From Thiogranum sp963752745 (GTDB lineage Bacteria; Pseudomonadota; Gammaproteobacteria; DSM-19610), in contig CAVWAK010000035.1 in assembly GCA_963752745.1 (NCBI GenBank), positions 1-64,000 on the forward strand: DNA of 64,000 nucleotides. The letters run 5' to 3'. Within the stretch, counting starts at the first letter, position 1, and every line of letters starts with the position of its first letter. The translations under genes and the position numbers were made by a program. A model generated the notes under the pieces. That model worked only from the letters and a program-made list of their open reading frames with translations. It searched no databases and was not told the DNA's origin. Of the stretch, positions 18,416-28,196 are shown one piece after another.

Positions 18416-18542
18416 GCATTCCCCGAAAAAAATTAACCAGACCGGCATTCGAGTCATGCCGCGGACTCTGAGGGCGATGCTACCTATTGATATATATGCT
18501 TTTTTAAAAACTCGCAAGCTACCGCCCTGGGCTAACCGGTAT

Positions 18543-18851
18543 TCATATCTTCAACCGCTCGACAACCCGGCCGTTTACCAGATGTTCGTCAATAATTTCG
18601 TCGATATCCTGCTGATCGACGTAGCTGTACCAGACCTCGTCCGGGTAAATCACCAGTACAGGCCCCTCGTTGCAACGATCAAGGCACCCCGCCGTGTTGA
18701 TACGCACTCGATCAGCACCGGCAATACCCAGCTCCTTGGTGCGCTTCTTGGCGTAGTCACGCAAGTCCCGGGCGTTGAAGCGCTGACAACAGGCGCTGCC
18801 GTCGGCACGCAGGTTGGTACAGAAAAAGACATGGTACTGGTAATAAGACAT
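18543..18851 (-). CDS. Thioredoxin-like (2Fe-2S) ferredoxin
   Basis: 102 residues from the ATG at 18851 (SYYQYHVFFCTNLRADG). Four cysteines suited to a 2Fe-2S cluster are present: C10 in FFCTN, the pair in SACCQ, and CLDRC. The pattern FFCTN...GCLDRCNEGPVLVIYPD is the hallmark of thioredoxin-fold 2Fe-2S ferredoxins, which are electron carriers of mostly unknown partner. ATGs at 18857 and 18860 are alternative starts. It is divergent from the GlcF-like gene. Confidence 0.85.
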   Translation of the reverse strand: MSYYQYHVFFCTNLRADGSACCQRFNARDLRDYAKKRTKELGIAGADRVRINTAGCLDRCNEGPVLVIYPDEVWYSYVDQQDIDEIIDEHLVNGRVVERLKI

Positions 18852-18943
18852 AGGCATCATCTCATCTCGCTGGCGGCACCATACACGACCGGGAAGTGTT
18901 CGAACAACATAGCTTGTCATCCACAACGCTCATCCAGTATTTC

Positions 18944-20167
18944 ATGACCATGAACGATTTATCTGCCACAGAACGTTGCGTGAAATGCGGCCTTTGCCTG
19001 CCACATTGCCCAACCTTTACCCTCACCGGTAACGAGGCGGACTCCCCGCGCGGCCGCATCAGCCTGATGCAATCGCTGCAGCAGACCGATACCGCCCTGT
19101 CGCCCGGTCTGTTCCAGCATCTCGACCAGTGTCTGCAGTGTCATGCCTGTGAAGCCATGTGTCCGTCCCAGGTCCCGTTCGAGGCACTGATGGATACCGC
19201 GCGCGCTCAACTTGAGCCCTATCGGCAACGGCGGATGATCGACCGACTGGCCGGCAACCTGGGCCTCCGGCTAGTAACTTCGCCAATCGCACAGCGGCTC
19301 TCTGCTGCCGCACTCAAGGGCATACAGACCCTGAGACTGGACCAACTCCTTGCAGCATTGCCAATAATACCCAGCCGCATCAAACGCGGACTACGCCTGA
19401 TCCCGGACCGACAGCCCTCGCGGTTTAAACATTCGGCAACGGAAAAACGCTCTACCGCTGCACTGCAGCGGGTACAACTCTTCACTGGCTGCACAGGCGA
19501 CCTGTTTGACCGCACAACTCTCAACGCCACACAAAGGCTGCTGTACCGGCTCGGTTACGCAATCGATATTCCAACCGCGCAAACCTGCTGCGGTGCATTG
19601 CACCAGCACAATGGCGAACCGGGCAAAGCCGCCCAACTGGCACAAACAAACATTGCCGCTTTCCCGGGCCCGGGGCCGGTAGTCACGATTGCCAGTGGTT
19701 GCCAGGCGAGGCTGAAAAGTTATGCGAGCCACCACCCTGAGGGCGCAGACTTCAGTGACCGCGTTACCGACATACTGAGCTTTCTACTGGCTCGCGGTAA
19801 CACCGGTCTTGAATTCAAGTCTGTGAACATCACGCTGGCACTACACATTCCCTGCACGCAGCGTAATGCGCTTCAACAAGCCGGAGTCGCTGCACAAGTA
19901 CTGGCGTGGATCCCTGGCCTGAAAATTATCACCCTCAACCCGAATGGTGGTTGCTGTGGGGCGGCAGGCAGCTACATGCTAAGCCAGCCGCAGCTCTCGG
20001 AGCCACTGGGCCGGCAGCTGGCAGATGCCTTCATAGCCAGTGGCGCACAGCAGCTGGTCACCACCAACATCGGCTGCGCGCTGCAGCTACGCGCCGCCCT
20101 CAGGGAACAGCGTGCTGACGTGGAAGTATTGCATCCAGTCACCCTGCTAGAAGCCGCGCTTAAGTGA
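18944..20167 (+). CDS. GlcF-like Fe-S subunit (glycolate oxidase family)
   Basis: About 407 residues from ATG 18944 (18950 is also possible). It has two 4Fe-4S motifs (CVKCGLCLPHC and CLQCHACEAMC, residues ~10-75) and two CCG domains (TCCGALHQH, GCCGAAGSY). This is the iron-sulfur subunit type of glycolate or D-lactate oxidase complexes. No FAD subunits (GlcD/GlcE) lie next to it, so its partner is unknown. The large DUF3683 oxidoreductase at 10604-14456 carries its own equivalent domains. Confidence 0.82.
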   Translation: MTMNDLSATERCVKCGLCLPHCPTFTLTGNEADSPRGRISLMQSLQQTDTALSPGLFQHLDQCLQCHACEAMCPSQVPFEALMDTARAQLEPYRQRRMIDRLAGNLGLRLVTSPIAQRLSAAALKGIQTLRLDQLLAALPIIPSRIKRGLRLIPDRQPSRFKHSATEKRSTAALQRVQLFTGCTGDLFDRTTLNATQRLLYRLGYAIDIPTAQTCCGALHQHNGEPGKAAQLAQTNIAAFPGPGPVVTIASGCQARLKSYASHHPEGADFSDRVTDILSFLLARGNTGLEFKSVNITLALHIPCTQRNALQQAGVAAQVLAWIPGLKIITLNPNGGCCGAAGSYMLSQPQLSEPLGRQLADAFIASGAQQLVTTNIGCALQLRAALREQRADVEVLHPVTLLEAALK

Positions 20168-20181
20168 GACCAGACCGGAAT

Positions 20182-20628
20182 TCATTTGCCCAATACGAAA
20201 GGTACCGCGAATACCACATGCCTGTCTGGCAGCTGAATATCAAACTCCGCAATCCAGTCCGTGCGGCCGGATACACAGATCGGCAGTGTGACCTCACCCT
20301 GCCATGCTCCCTCCGCCGATTGCGTCAGCGCGTAGCGATTCAACCCCATTGCCATATCACGCATTGAAAAACTCACGGTAATAGCCGTTACATCTTGCAT
20401 GCCTTCAGGCTGTATTACGACAGGGAAAGGCTGCAGGGCGCGCGGTTTTATCTCGAATAACACATCGATGAACGCATCCACATCGCCAACTCGACACCCC
20501 GTCAGCACATCACAATCAGCCGCTGCAACTAACTGACTCACCGGCAACAGCTCAGGCTCTGGCTGCGGACTGCATGCCGGCAACAACAAACCGGCCCACA
20601 CCAAAATACTGTTCACACCGGCTTTCAT
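20182..20628 (-). CDS. Uncharacterised lipoprotein
   Basis: 148 residues from ATG 20628 (MKAGVNSILVWAGLLLPAC). The signal ends in lipobox LLPAC, so residue 19 should be lipidated. The mature part has CDVLTGC and a beta-rich C-terminus. Family not recognised. Its ATG shares the A of the TAA stop of the Nudix-ThiE gene, so the two are translationally coupled. Confidence 0.7.
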   Translation of the reverse strand: MKAGVNSILVWAGLLLPACSPQPEPELLPVSQLVAAADCDVLTGCRVGDVDAFIDVLFEIKPRALQPFPVVIQPEGMQDVTAITVSFSMRDMAMGLNRYALTQSAEGAWQGEVTLPICVSGRTDWIAEFDIQLPDRHVVFAVPFVLGK

Positions 20629-21602
20629 TAAGCATCCCAGAGGGCGCGTATGGCCGCGATGCCTTGCCCGCCGCATTGCCGTGCGCGCGCCAGGTCAGCA
20701 GGCCGCATTCCACCCAGCGCGAAAACAGGTACCGAACAACAGTCCACCCACGCAGAAAAATTTTCCCAGCCTATTGGAACAGTATCCGGATGACTTGCAG
20801 TCGCCTGTACCGGCGACAGTACGACGGCATCAGCCCCCATAGCTACAGCCTGTTTGAGTTGTTCAGGATCGTGACATGAAGCCAGCACCTTGAAATGCTC
20901 AGGCAATGGCCGCGTCTGGAAGGCTTGCAATCGTTGCGAGGTCAGGTGGATACCGTCTGCGCCCAATTGTTCTACCAGGTCCGGTTCGCTGTTAAGCAAC
21001 AGTAATGCCCCGCTGGCCCGGCACAAAGGCAGCACTCTGGAAGCCAGCTCGGCGTAGGCTTCTTTCCGCAACGAGGGTGCTCTCAGCTGCACCAACCCTA
21101 CGCCTCGCGAGAGACAATCCTGGAGTTGCTGCAGAAACCCGGTGATGCGCAGCGGCTCTGGTTCCGGCGTTATCAGGTAAACCGACGGCAACTGCAGCGC
21201 CTGAATAATCGGTTTGTTTGCTGCGGGGAAGGCATGGCTGCCCAGTTCGTCAATCGCGACCCAATCAACGACCTGCCCCTCTCGCCCGTGGATCTCGCCA
21301 CTGAAAGTCTCTACCTGCCAGACATCCAGCAGCACCTGGCGATCGGGGTAAACAAAAGGGATACGAATTAATGGCTGCGCCGACTCAACGGTAATACCGA
21401 GCTCTTCATGGAGTTCTCTTGCCAATGCCCGCTCTACCGTTTCGCCTGACTCAAGCTTCCCACCAGGAAACTCCCACAGACCACCCTGGTGGACATGGTC
21501 AGGGCGCAGACTGATTAGAACCTGGCGTTGCGAGTTGGTAATCGCTGCAACGGCAACGTGCAGACAGCCGGCCCCGCCACCTTCAGCTGCGGTACTCGGC
21601 AT
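20628..21602 (-). CDS. Nudix hydrolase (MutT-like) fused to a thiamine-phosphate-synthase-like domain
   Basis: 324 residues from ATG 21602; the longer frame upstream is antisense to argJ coding and not protein-like. Residues ~1-135 are a MutT-type Nudix domain, with Nudix box GGKLESGETVERALARELHEELG, which in MutT removes 8-oxo-dGTP. Residues ~145-324 resemble ThiE (GVGLVQLRAP, GADGIHLTS, ADAVVLSPV, VFALGGM). The fusion is known in Pseudomonas-type MutT; the ThiE half is usually not an authentic thiamine synthase. The start overlaps the end of argJ by 20 bases. Confidence 0.88.
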   Translation of the reverse strand: MPSTAAEGGGAGCLHVAVAAITNSQRQVLISLRPDHVHQGGLWEFPGGKLESGETVERALARELHEELGITVESAQPLIRIPFVYPDRQVLLDVWQVETFSGEIHGREGQVVDWVAIDELGSHAFPAANKPIIQALQLPSVYLITPEPEPLRITGFLQQLQDCLSRGVGLVQLRAPSLRKEAYAELASRVLPLCRASGALLLLNSEPDLVEQLGADGIHLTSQRLQAFQTRPLPEHFKVLASCHDPEQLKQAVAMGADAVVLSPVQATASHPDTVPIGWENFSAWVDCCSVPVFALGGMRPADLARARQCGGQGIAAIRALWDA

Positions 21603-22800
21603 TGATACGCACATATTCGTGGGACAAATCGCTGGTCCAGATGTGTTCGCAGGCGTCGCCACGCCCCAGGCGGATATCAATAAGAATTTCCTCCTCGTCC
21701 ATGACACGCTGACCACTGGCTTCCTGGTAACCATCAGCCACGCCACCATCCCGCACAATACATACGTCGCCCAGGTAGATCTCGATCGCATCGATATCAA
21801 GATTATCCAGGCCGGCACGACCCACAGCAGCCAATATGCGGCCCCAGTTTGGATCGCTGGCGAACAAGGCGGTTTTAACCAGCGGCGAATGCGCCACTGT
21901 GTAGGCTACCTGCAAACATTCATCACTGTCCGCACCACCGCCCACACTGACGGTAACAAATTTGGTGGCACCTTCACCATCACGCACAATCAACTGCGCG
22001 AGGCGCTCACAGACTTCAGCGACTGCAGCACTGAACGCGGCGTAGTCAGCATGTGAATCGTCAATCAGTTCAGTCCCCGCACAACCGGTAGCAACGAGGA
22101 TACATGCGTCATTTGTGGAAGTGTCACCGTCCACGGTGATACGATTGAATGAACAGTTAACTGCTGACTGCAGACATTGTTGCAGCGCAGCGGCTTCAAC
22201 CCGTGCATCAGTAGCAATATAGGCCAGCATGGTCGCCATATCGGGTCGTATCATGCCACTACCCTTGGCGATACCCGTCAGGGTCACTTGCTGCCCGTCA
22301 ATACTCAGCCTTTGCGATACTCCCTTGGCGACCGTATCTGTCGTCATGATCGCATGTGCGGCGGCTGACCAGTTCTGTTCCGACAAGTCCTGCATGAGTG
22401 AAGGTAACGCCGCTTCAAAGCGGTCAACCGCGAGGCGTTCGCCAATCACGCCTGTTGAAAACGGCAGTACGGCGCTCGCCTCACAGCCCGCCTGCGCGGC
22501 CAGCGCCACGCAAGTCTGGCGTGCATCATCAATGCCCGGCTGCCCGGTACCTGCATTAGCATTACCACTATTGATCAGCAGATAACGCGGCACAGTGACT
22601 TCAAGATGTTCCCGGGCGACAATTACCGGTGCGGCACAAAAAGCATTACGGGTGAACACCGCTGCACACTGACCGCCCTCGGCAAGGGCCATCACGGCCA
22701 GATCCTTGCGGCCCTGGTAGCGAATACCGGCAGCAGCGACTCCAAGCTGAATACCCTTGACGGGTAACAACTCGGGAAGTTTGGTATATCCAATAGGCAT
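21583..22800 (-). CDS. argJ: Glutamate N-acetyltransferase/amino-acid acetyltransferase ArgJ
   Basis: 405 residues. ArgJ transfers acetyl from N-acetylornithine to glutamate in the cyclic arginine pathway. The autocleavage site region is seen as AKGSGMIRPDMATMLAYI, where the ATML threonine becomes the nucleophile of the beta subunit. The C-terminal DLSHEYVRINAEYRS is conserved. It lies 34 bases after secA, as in Pseudomonas. Confidence 0.96.
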   Translation of the reverse strand: MPIGYTKLPELLPVKGIQLGVAAAGIRYQGRKDLAVMALAEGGQCAAVFTRNAFCAAPVIVAREHLEVTVPRYLLINSGNANAGTGQPGIDDARQTCVALAAQAGCEASAVLPFSTGVIGERLAVDRFEAALPSLMQDLSEQNWSAAAHAIMTTDTVAKGVSQRLSIDGQQVTLTGIAKGSGMIRPDMATMLAYIATDARVEAAALQQCLQSAVNCSFNRITVDGDTSTNDACILVATGCAGTELIDDSHADYAAFSAAVAEVCERLAQLIVRDGEGATKFVTVSVGGGADSDECLQVAYTVAHSPLVKTALFASDPNWGRILAAVGRAGLDNLDIDAIEIYLGDVCIVRDGGVADGYQEASGQRVMDEEEILIDIRLGRGDACEHIWTSDLSHEYVRINAEYRS

Positions 22801-22834
22801 CTACTTAAAGCACCCGGGTAGCGGCCGGTATCGA

Positions 22835-25549
22835 CTAGCTGAGTTTACCGTGACACTGCTTGAATTTCTTGCCGGAACCACAGGGACAAGGCTCATTCCG
22901 CCCTACCTTGCGTCCATCGCGTACGAACGGCTGCTGCTCGGCTGCTGCCGACTCGTCAGCCTCTCCCTCAGGGGCAGCATCACCCATTGCACTCGCCTCA
23001 TCGTGACGGTACTCCATTTCAGCACTGCTGCGCCGCTGCGCGTCAACTGCCTCGACATCGGATTCGGTGCGCACCTGCACCTTGGAAAGAATACTCACCA
23101 CATCCAGCTTGATACGGTCCAGCAGACTGGTGAACATCTCGAAAGCTTCACGCTTGTATTCCTGCTTGGGATTCTTCTGCGCATAACCACGCAGATGGAT
23201 ACCCTGACGCAGGTAGTCCATAGCCGCCAGGTGTTCCTTCCATGTTTGATCGAGCACCTGCAACATGACCGACTTCTCGAAGTGCCGCATGGTCTCCGCA
23301 CCGGTCATCCTTTCCTTTTCATTGTAGGCCGCTTCCAGCTCGTCGAGTATTTTGCTGCGCAGTGTTTCCTCGTGCAGATCATGATCTTCATCCAGCCACT
23401 GCTGTACAGGAAACTTCTGCGCGAACTCTGTTTCTATTGCAGTTTCAAGGCCGGATATATCCCACTGCTCATCAAGACTGCCGGGGCGGATATAATTACT
23501 GATCACGTCATTGACAATATCTTCACGTATCGCCTTGACGGTGTCTGAAACGTCATCTGTTGCCATCAATTCATTGCGTTGCTCGTAGATGACCTTGCGC
23601 TGGTCATTGGCCACATCGTCAAACTCGAGCAGATTTTTACGAATCCCGAAGTTGTGTCCCTCTACTTTGCGCTGAGCGTTGGCAATGGCCTTACTGACCC
23701 AGGGGTGCTCAATAGCCTCACCTTCCTGCATACCCAGTTTCTGCATCAGCCCGGAGACGCGCTCCGAAGCAAAGATGCGCATCAAATTATCTTCCAGTGA
23801 AAGATAGAAACGACTGGAGCCCGCATCACCCTGACGTCCTGACCGACCACGCAGCTGATTATCAACGCGGCGGGATTCGTGGCGCTCGGTACCCACTATA
23901 TGCAGGCCTCCTGCATCCAGAACCTGCTTGTGACGCTGCTCCCATTCTTTCGTGACGCGGGCGATGGTGTGCTCATCGACATCGCCCAGCTCGGCAAGCT
24001 CTGCATCCAGACTGCCGCCCAGCACAATATCTGTGCCTCGACCTGCCATATTGGTAGCAATGGTAACGGCGCCAGGGCTACCGGCTTGTGCCACGATATG
24101 CGCCTCCCGCTCATGCTGCTTGGCGTTAAGCACCTCGTGCTTGATCTTCTCGCCGTTCAGCAATTTGGACAGGTACTCCGATGTTTCTATGGATGTCGTG
24201 CCTACCAGCACCGGCTGCCCGCGTTGCCGGCAATCGCGGATGTCTTCAGCCACAGCGTCGAACTTTTCCTTGACCGTCAGGAATACCAGATCGCCTCGGT
24301 CATCACGCACCATGGGTTTGTTGGTCGGCATCACCACGACTTCCAGGCCATAGATTTCCTGGAACTCCGCGGCTTCGGTATCCGCAGTACCGGTCATACC
24401 GGACAATTTGCTATAAAGCCGGAAGTAATTCTGGAAGGTAATCGACGCCAGGGTCTGATTCTCGTTCTGAACCTTCACCCCTTCCTTGGCCTCAACCGCC
24501 TGATGCAAGCCTTCTGACCAGCGCCGTCCTGGCATGGTGCGACCGGTAAACTCATCGACGATGACCACCTGTCCGTCCTGCAATATATAATCCACGTCCT
24601 TCTGATAGAGTGCCTGGGCCCGAAGTGCAGCGTTGAGGTGATGCATGAGTGTCAGGTTCGCAGCATCGTAAAGACTTTGGCCTTCCTGCAACAAACCCGC
24701 CTTTGACAGCAGGTCTTCAACGTTCTGATGGCCTGCTTCCGTCAGGTTAATCTGTTTCTGTTTTTCATCGACACTGTAATCACCGGGGCCATCTTCCTCT
24801 TCCTGCTTGACCAGCTTCGGCACAATGTCCTTCATCACCAGGTAGAGGTCTGAATTATCGTCAGTGGGCCCGGAAATAATCAGCGGCGTACGCGCTTCAT
24901 CGATAAGGATAGAGTCTACTTCGTCGACTACGGCAGCGTTCAGTTCGCGCTGCACCTTTTCTTCCTTGCGGAATGCCATGTTGTCGCGCAGGTAATCAAA
25001 GCCAAATTCGTTATTGGTGCCGTAGGTAATGTCGGCATCGTAGGCAGCTTTTTTGTCCTGATGATTCATTCCAGCCACTGCAACGCCAGTGGTCAGGCCA
25101 AGAAAACCGTACAGCTTGCCCATCCATTCTGCATCGCGTCGGGCCAGATAATCATTCACCGTGACAACATGCACACCCTTGCCGCTGAGTGCGTTTAGGT
25201 AGGCAAACAATGTGGCCACCAGCGTTTTACCCTCACCCGTGCGCATCTCGGCAATCTTGCCGTCATTGAGCACCATGGCGCCGATCAGCTGCACATCGAA
25301 GTGACGCATGCCCAGGGCACGGCGCGCACCCTCACGCACCACTGCAAATGCTTCCGGTAGCAGCTGTTCGAGGGTTTCCCCATCCTGGTAGCGCTGACGA
25401 AATTCGTCGGTGCGGGCCTTCAACTGCTGGTCGTCGAGCTTTTCAGTCTCCGGCTCCAGCGCATTGATTTTACTTACCGTCTTGGAAAGACGCTTGAGAA
25501 TACGGTCATTGCGGGTGCCAAAGACCTTGCCTAATAGGGACGTAACCAT
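22835..25549 (-). CDS. secA: Protein translocase motor SecA
   Basis: 904 residues, the normal length. SecA is the ATPase that drives preproteins through SecYEG. Walker A is MRTGEGKT (~residue 103) and Walker B is VDEVDSILIDEAR. NMAGRGTDIVLGG and the helicase motif GRSGRQGDAGSSRFYLS are present. The C-terminal zinc/SecB-binding tail CPCGSGKKFKQCHG is intact. Its channel partner SecY is encoded at 58182-59540. Confidence 0.98.
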   Translation of the reverse strand: MVTSLLGKVFGTRNDRILKRLSKTVSKINALEPETEKLDDQQLKARTDEFRQRYQDGETLEQLLPEAFAVVREGARRALGMRHFDVQLIGAMVLNDGKIAEMRTGEGKTLVATLFAYLNALSGKGVHVVTVNDYLARRDAEWMGKLYGFLGLTTGVAVAGMNHQDKKAAYDADITYGTNNEFGFDYLRDNMAFRKEEKVQRELNAAVVDEVDSILIDEARTPLIISGPTDDNSDLYLVMKDIVPKLVKQEEEDGPGDYSVDEKQKQINLTEAGHQNVEDLLSKAGLLQEGQSLYDAANLTLMHHLNAALRAQALYQKDVDYILQDGQVVIVDEFTGRTMPGRRWSEGLHQAVEAKEGVKVQNENQTLASITFQNYFRLYSKLSGMTGTADTEAAEFQEIYGLEVVVMPTNKPMVRDDRGDLVFLTVKEKFDAVAEDIRDCRQRGQPVLVGTTSIETSEYLSKLLNGEKIKHEVLNAKQHEREAHIVAQAGSPGAVTIATNMAGRGTDIVLGGSLDAELAELGDVDEHTIARVTKEWEQRHKQVLDAGGLHIVGTERHESRRVDNQLRGRSGRQGDAGSSRFYLSLEDNLMRIFASERVSGLMQKLGMQEGEAIEHPWVSKAIANAQRKVEGHNFGIRKNLLEFDDVANDQRKVIYEQRNELMATDDVSDTVKAIREDIVNDVISNYIRPGSLDEQWDISGLETAIETEFAQKFPVQQWLDEDHDLHEETLRSKILDELEAAYNEKERMTGAETMRHFEKSVMLQVLDQTWKEHLAAMDYLRQGIHLRGYAQKNPKQEYKREAFEMFTSLLDRIKLDVVSILSKVQVRTESDVEAVDAQRRSSAEMEYRHDEASAMGDAAPEGEADESAAAEQQPFVRDGRKVGRNEPCPCGSGKKFKQCHGKLS

Positions 25550-25647
25550 TGTCTGGACGAATACTCTGTCGGTTCGGTATAAATTTCAGAAGGCAAGCAT
25601 CATACCTCATATAGGTGTGAGCGTGCATAGACATGAGCCTGCAGGTG

Positions 25648-26592
25648 TCAGCTCAACGGTTTGCGGCGGGTCTGGACATACTTGGTGGGATTTACCTGGT
25701 TACCGTTCTTCAGCACCTCATAGTGCACGTGCGGGCCAGTGGAACGGCCACTGGAACCCATCAGGGCAATACGCCGCCCCTGCTCGATCCGCTCACCGAC
25801 CTGTACCAGAATCTCCTGGCAGTGCCCATAGCGGGTCGATAATCCGTTACCGTGATTGATTTCCACCAGCTGACCATAGCCATAGCGCTTACCCGCCCAG
25901 GTCACCACACCGGCTCCGGTTGCAACGATGTCGGCACCCATCTGGCCCGCGAAATCCACACCCTTGTGCATCTGCTGGCGACCGTGGAAGGGATCCGCAC
26001 GCTTGCCGTAGTAGGAGGACAGCCAGCCTTTGGTAATGGGCCGGCCATGGGGAGAAACCGCCTGTTTGAGCTGGCGCCGACTGACAACCCGGTCGAGCAC
26101 CTCCAACTGGCGGGCCCGGTCGTCAAGCTGCAAGGCAAGATCGTCCAGTGCCTGCATAAAATCGATCGCCCCCATGGTTTCACCATCACCGGCCTCGGTA
26201 GGACCACCACGTGCCGGCAACTGATCAAAGTCGAATTCCGACTTGCTCAAGCTGGCGACTTCGGTCAGGCGCTGACCCAGCGCCTCCATACGCAGCACCT
26301 GCGCCTGCATCTGCCCCAGCCGCACGGCCAGAGCATTCAACTGATTTTCGGCAGCCCCGCGCGCATGGGCAAGTTCCTGTTTTTGCTCTTCCAGAGCCAC
26401 CTGCCAGTGAACATCAGCAGGATTTTCCTGCACTACTACTTTGGGCTGGTGATCTGCGAACAGGGAGCCAAACCAGGCTGTTCCCGTCAGCATGGCACAA
26501 ACTACCAGCACCGCTGGCACCCAGACAGCCGGGCGATTAAGCTGAATACTGCCGGACTTGCCGTACTTAGTGGTGTAGAGTAGAAATTTCAT
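25648..26592 (-). CDS. M23-family (LytM) metallopeptidase
   Basis: 314 residues. A membrane anchor lies near residues 22-45. It is followed by a coiled-coil region (~60-150) and a C-terminal M23 domain with zinc ligands in HKGVDFAG (~residue 207) and HVHYEV (~288); GSSGRSTGPHVHYE is typical. Probably a periplasmic peptidoglycan endopeptidase or an activator of amidases. It sits between secA and lpxC, as in Pseudomonas. Confidence 0.92.
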   Translation of the reverse strand: MKFLLYTTKYGKSGSIQLNRPAVWVPAVLVVCAMLTGTAWFGSLFADHQPKVVVQENPADVHWQVALEEQKQELAHARGAAENQLNALAVRLGQMQAQVLRMEALGQRLTEVASLSKSEFDFDQLPARGGPTEAGDGETMGAIDFMQALDDLALQLDDRARQLEVLDRVVSRRQLKQAVSPHGRPITKGWLSSYYGKRADPFHGRQQMHKGVDFAGQMGADIVATGAGVVTWAGKRYGYGQLVEINHGNGLSTRYGHCQEILVQVGERIEQGRRIALMGSSGRSTGPHVHYEVLKNGNQVNPTKYVQTRRKPLS

Positions 26593-26618
26593 TGATTGCC
26601 TGCATCTGATTTCAAATT

Positions 26619-27059
26619 ATGCGTCAGAAAACTGCCGCCAGTTGTTCACATATCCTTAAACAGGCTGCGCTGCCCATCCTGGAACGCGCCCGCAAACTGG
26701 CGCGTTTTGAGCAAGCCGTACTGAGGCTCTTGCCGGCCGATCTTGGCGCGCATTGTAGAGTGCTGAACCTCAAAAACGAAATTCTGGTTCTCGCCACTAC
26801 GACTCCGGCCTGGGCCGGGCGCCTTAGATTTGCCGCTCCCGAATTACTTAAGCAACTCAAGTGCCAGCATCACATGGAGATTCGCGGGGTTGAGCTCAAA
26901 ATTCACCCTGAAGCAAATGAAAATCAACCCGTTAAGCGAAAGCCCATGCAAATGTCCCTGAGTAGCGCCGAACTTCTGGCCAAAACTGCCCAGTCGATCA
27001 AACACCCGGAGCTACAGGAAGCCCTCTACCGCTTAGCGGCAAAAACCCGGAAATATTAA
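26619..27059 (+). CDS. DciA-family protein (DUF721)
   Basis: 146 residues. The DUF721 core contains LRLLPADLGAHCRVLNLKNE and TTTPAWAGRLRF. DciA proteins help load the replicative helicase DnaB in bacteria that lack DnaC. The gene is on the opposite strand to its neighbours but in the conserved place between lpxC and the M23 gene. Confidence 0.85.
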   Translation: MRQKTAASCSHILKQAALPILERARKLARFEQAVLRLLPADLGAHCRVLNLKNEILVLATTTPAWAGRLRFAAPELLKQLKCQHHMEIRGVELKIHPEANENQPVKRKPMQMSLSSAELLAKTAQSIKHPELQEALYRLAAKTRKY

Positions 27060-27076
27060 GCAGTTCTGCCAGCTAT

Positions 27077-27991
27077 TCAGGCAGATACAGGAATCGGCCT
27101 GGTAAGCCAGTCAGGTGTGGTAGCCGGATCCTCAAAGGTAACGACCTCCCAGGCACTACTTTGCTGCACAAGTTCACGCAGCAGGCGGTTATTCAGGGCA
27201 TGGCCGGACTTATAACCGGTAAATTCGCCGATGAGACTGTAGCCTAAGAGATACAGGTCACCCACAGCATCGAGCACCTTGTGCTTGACGAACTCGTCGT
27301 CATAACGCAATCCGTCGGCGTTGACGACCCGGTAATCATCCAGCACCACCGCATTCTCCAGGCTACCGCCCAGCGCAAGACGATCCTCACGCAGTTTTTC
27401 GATATCCCGCATAAAGCCGAAGGTGCGCGCACGACTGACCTCGCGGACAAATGAGGTCGTTGCAAAATCGATCTCGGAATGGCTGCAACGGCCACGTAGC
27501 AAGGGATGATTAAAATCAATGGTAAAGCCAACTTTAAAACCGGCATGTGGCGAAAAACGCGCCCACTTGTCGCCGTCGCTGACCTCAACAGCCTGACGAA
27601 TGCGTAAAAAACGCTTGGGAACCGGTTGCTCTTCGATACCTGCGGACTGAATAAGAAACACAAACGGCCCCGCACTACCGTCCATAATCGGCACTTCGGC
27701 AGCGCTCAGGTCGACGATGGCGTTATCAATCCCCAGGCCTGAAAATGCCGACAGCAGGTGTTCAACCGTCGAAATACACACCTCGCCACTCGACAAAGCG
27801 GTAGACAGGCGCGTATCACCGACATTCTCCAGCCGAGCCGGGATCTCCACCGGCGGTTGCAAATCGACGCGCCGGAAGATAATTCCGGAATCCGGCGGTG
27901 CCGGGCGCAAGCTGAGATAAACCTGTTCGCCACTGTGCAACCCAACCCCTTTTGCACGTATGACATTCCGCAAAGTTTTCTGATATATCAT
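27077..27991 (-). CDS. lpxC: UDP-3-O-acyl-N-acetylglucosamine deacetylase LpxC
   Basis: 304 residues. It carries out the committed step of lipid A synthesis and shows the zinc ligands in TVEHLLSAFSGLGID (~residue 78) and in HKVLDAVGDLYLLG (~238-242), plus the catalytic histidine in GHALNN. Intact. Downstream of ftsZ with a 205-base gap that probably holds its own promoter. Its presence shows an LPS-making outer membrane. Confidence 0.98.
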   Translation of the reverse strand: MIYQKTLRNVIRAKGVGLHSGEQVYLSLRPAPPDSGIIFRRVDLQPPVEIPARLENVGDTRLSTALSSGEVCISTVEHLLSAFSGLGIDNAIVDLSAAEVPIMDGSAGPFVFLIQSAGIEEQPVPKRFLRIRQAVEVSDGDKWARFSPHAGFKVGFTIDFNHPLLRGRCSHSEIDFATTSFVREVSRARTFGFMRDIEKLREDRLALGGSLENAVVLDDYRVVNADGLRYDDEFVKHKVLDAVGDLYLLGYSLIGEFTGYKSGHALNNRLLRELVQQSSAWEVVTFEDPATTPDWLTRPIPVSA

Positions 27992-28196
27992 TATGTTATT
28001 AGCGCTCTCGCGCCTATCCTGGCGTCGTCAGGTAGTTAATTTTTATGCTTCTGTACTACTGACGATTAGCCTCCAGTGTAACCATTAGCGCCAGTAACGC
28101 CGGGCCCGTTTGTAATGCAGTTACGAGCCTGACGCACAAGGATTATGCCAGCCCATTCGGGCTGACAGCAATCTCCGCTGCCCTATATCTCCAGTA

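Noticed and set aside
20628..21200. TPP riboswitch near the ThiE-like domain
   Set aside because: No THI-box sequence upstream; the gene is translationally coupled to argJ.
25852..26583. A 243-codon frame antisense to the M23 peptidase
   Set aside because: Fully covered by a clear M23 peptidase on the other strand.
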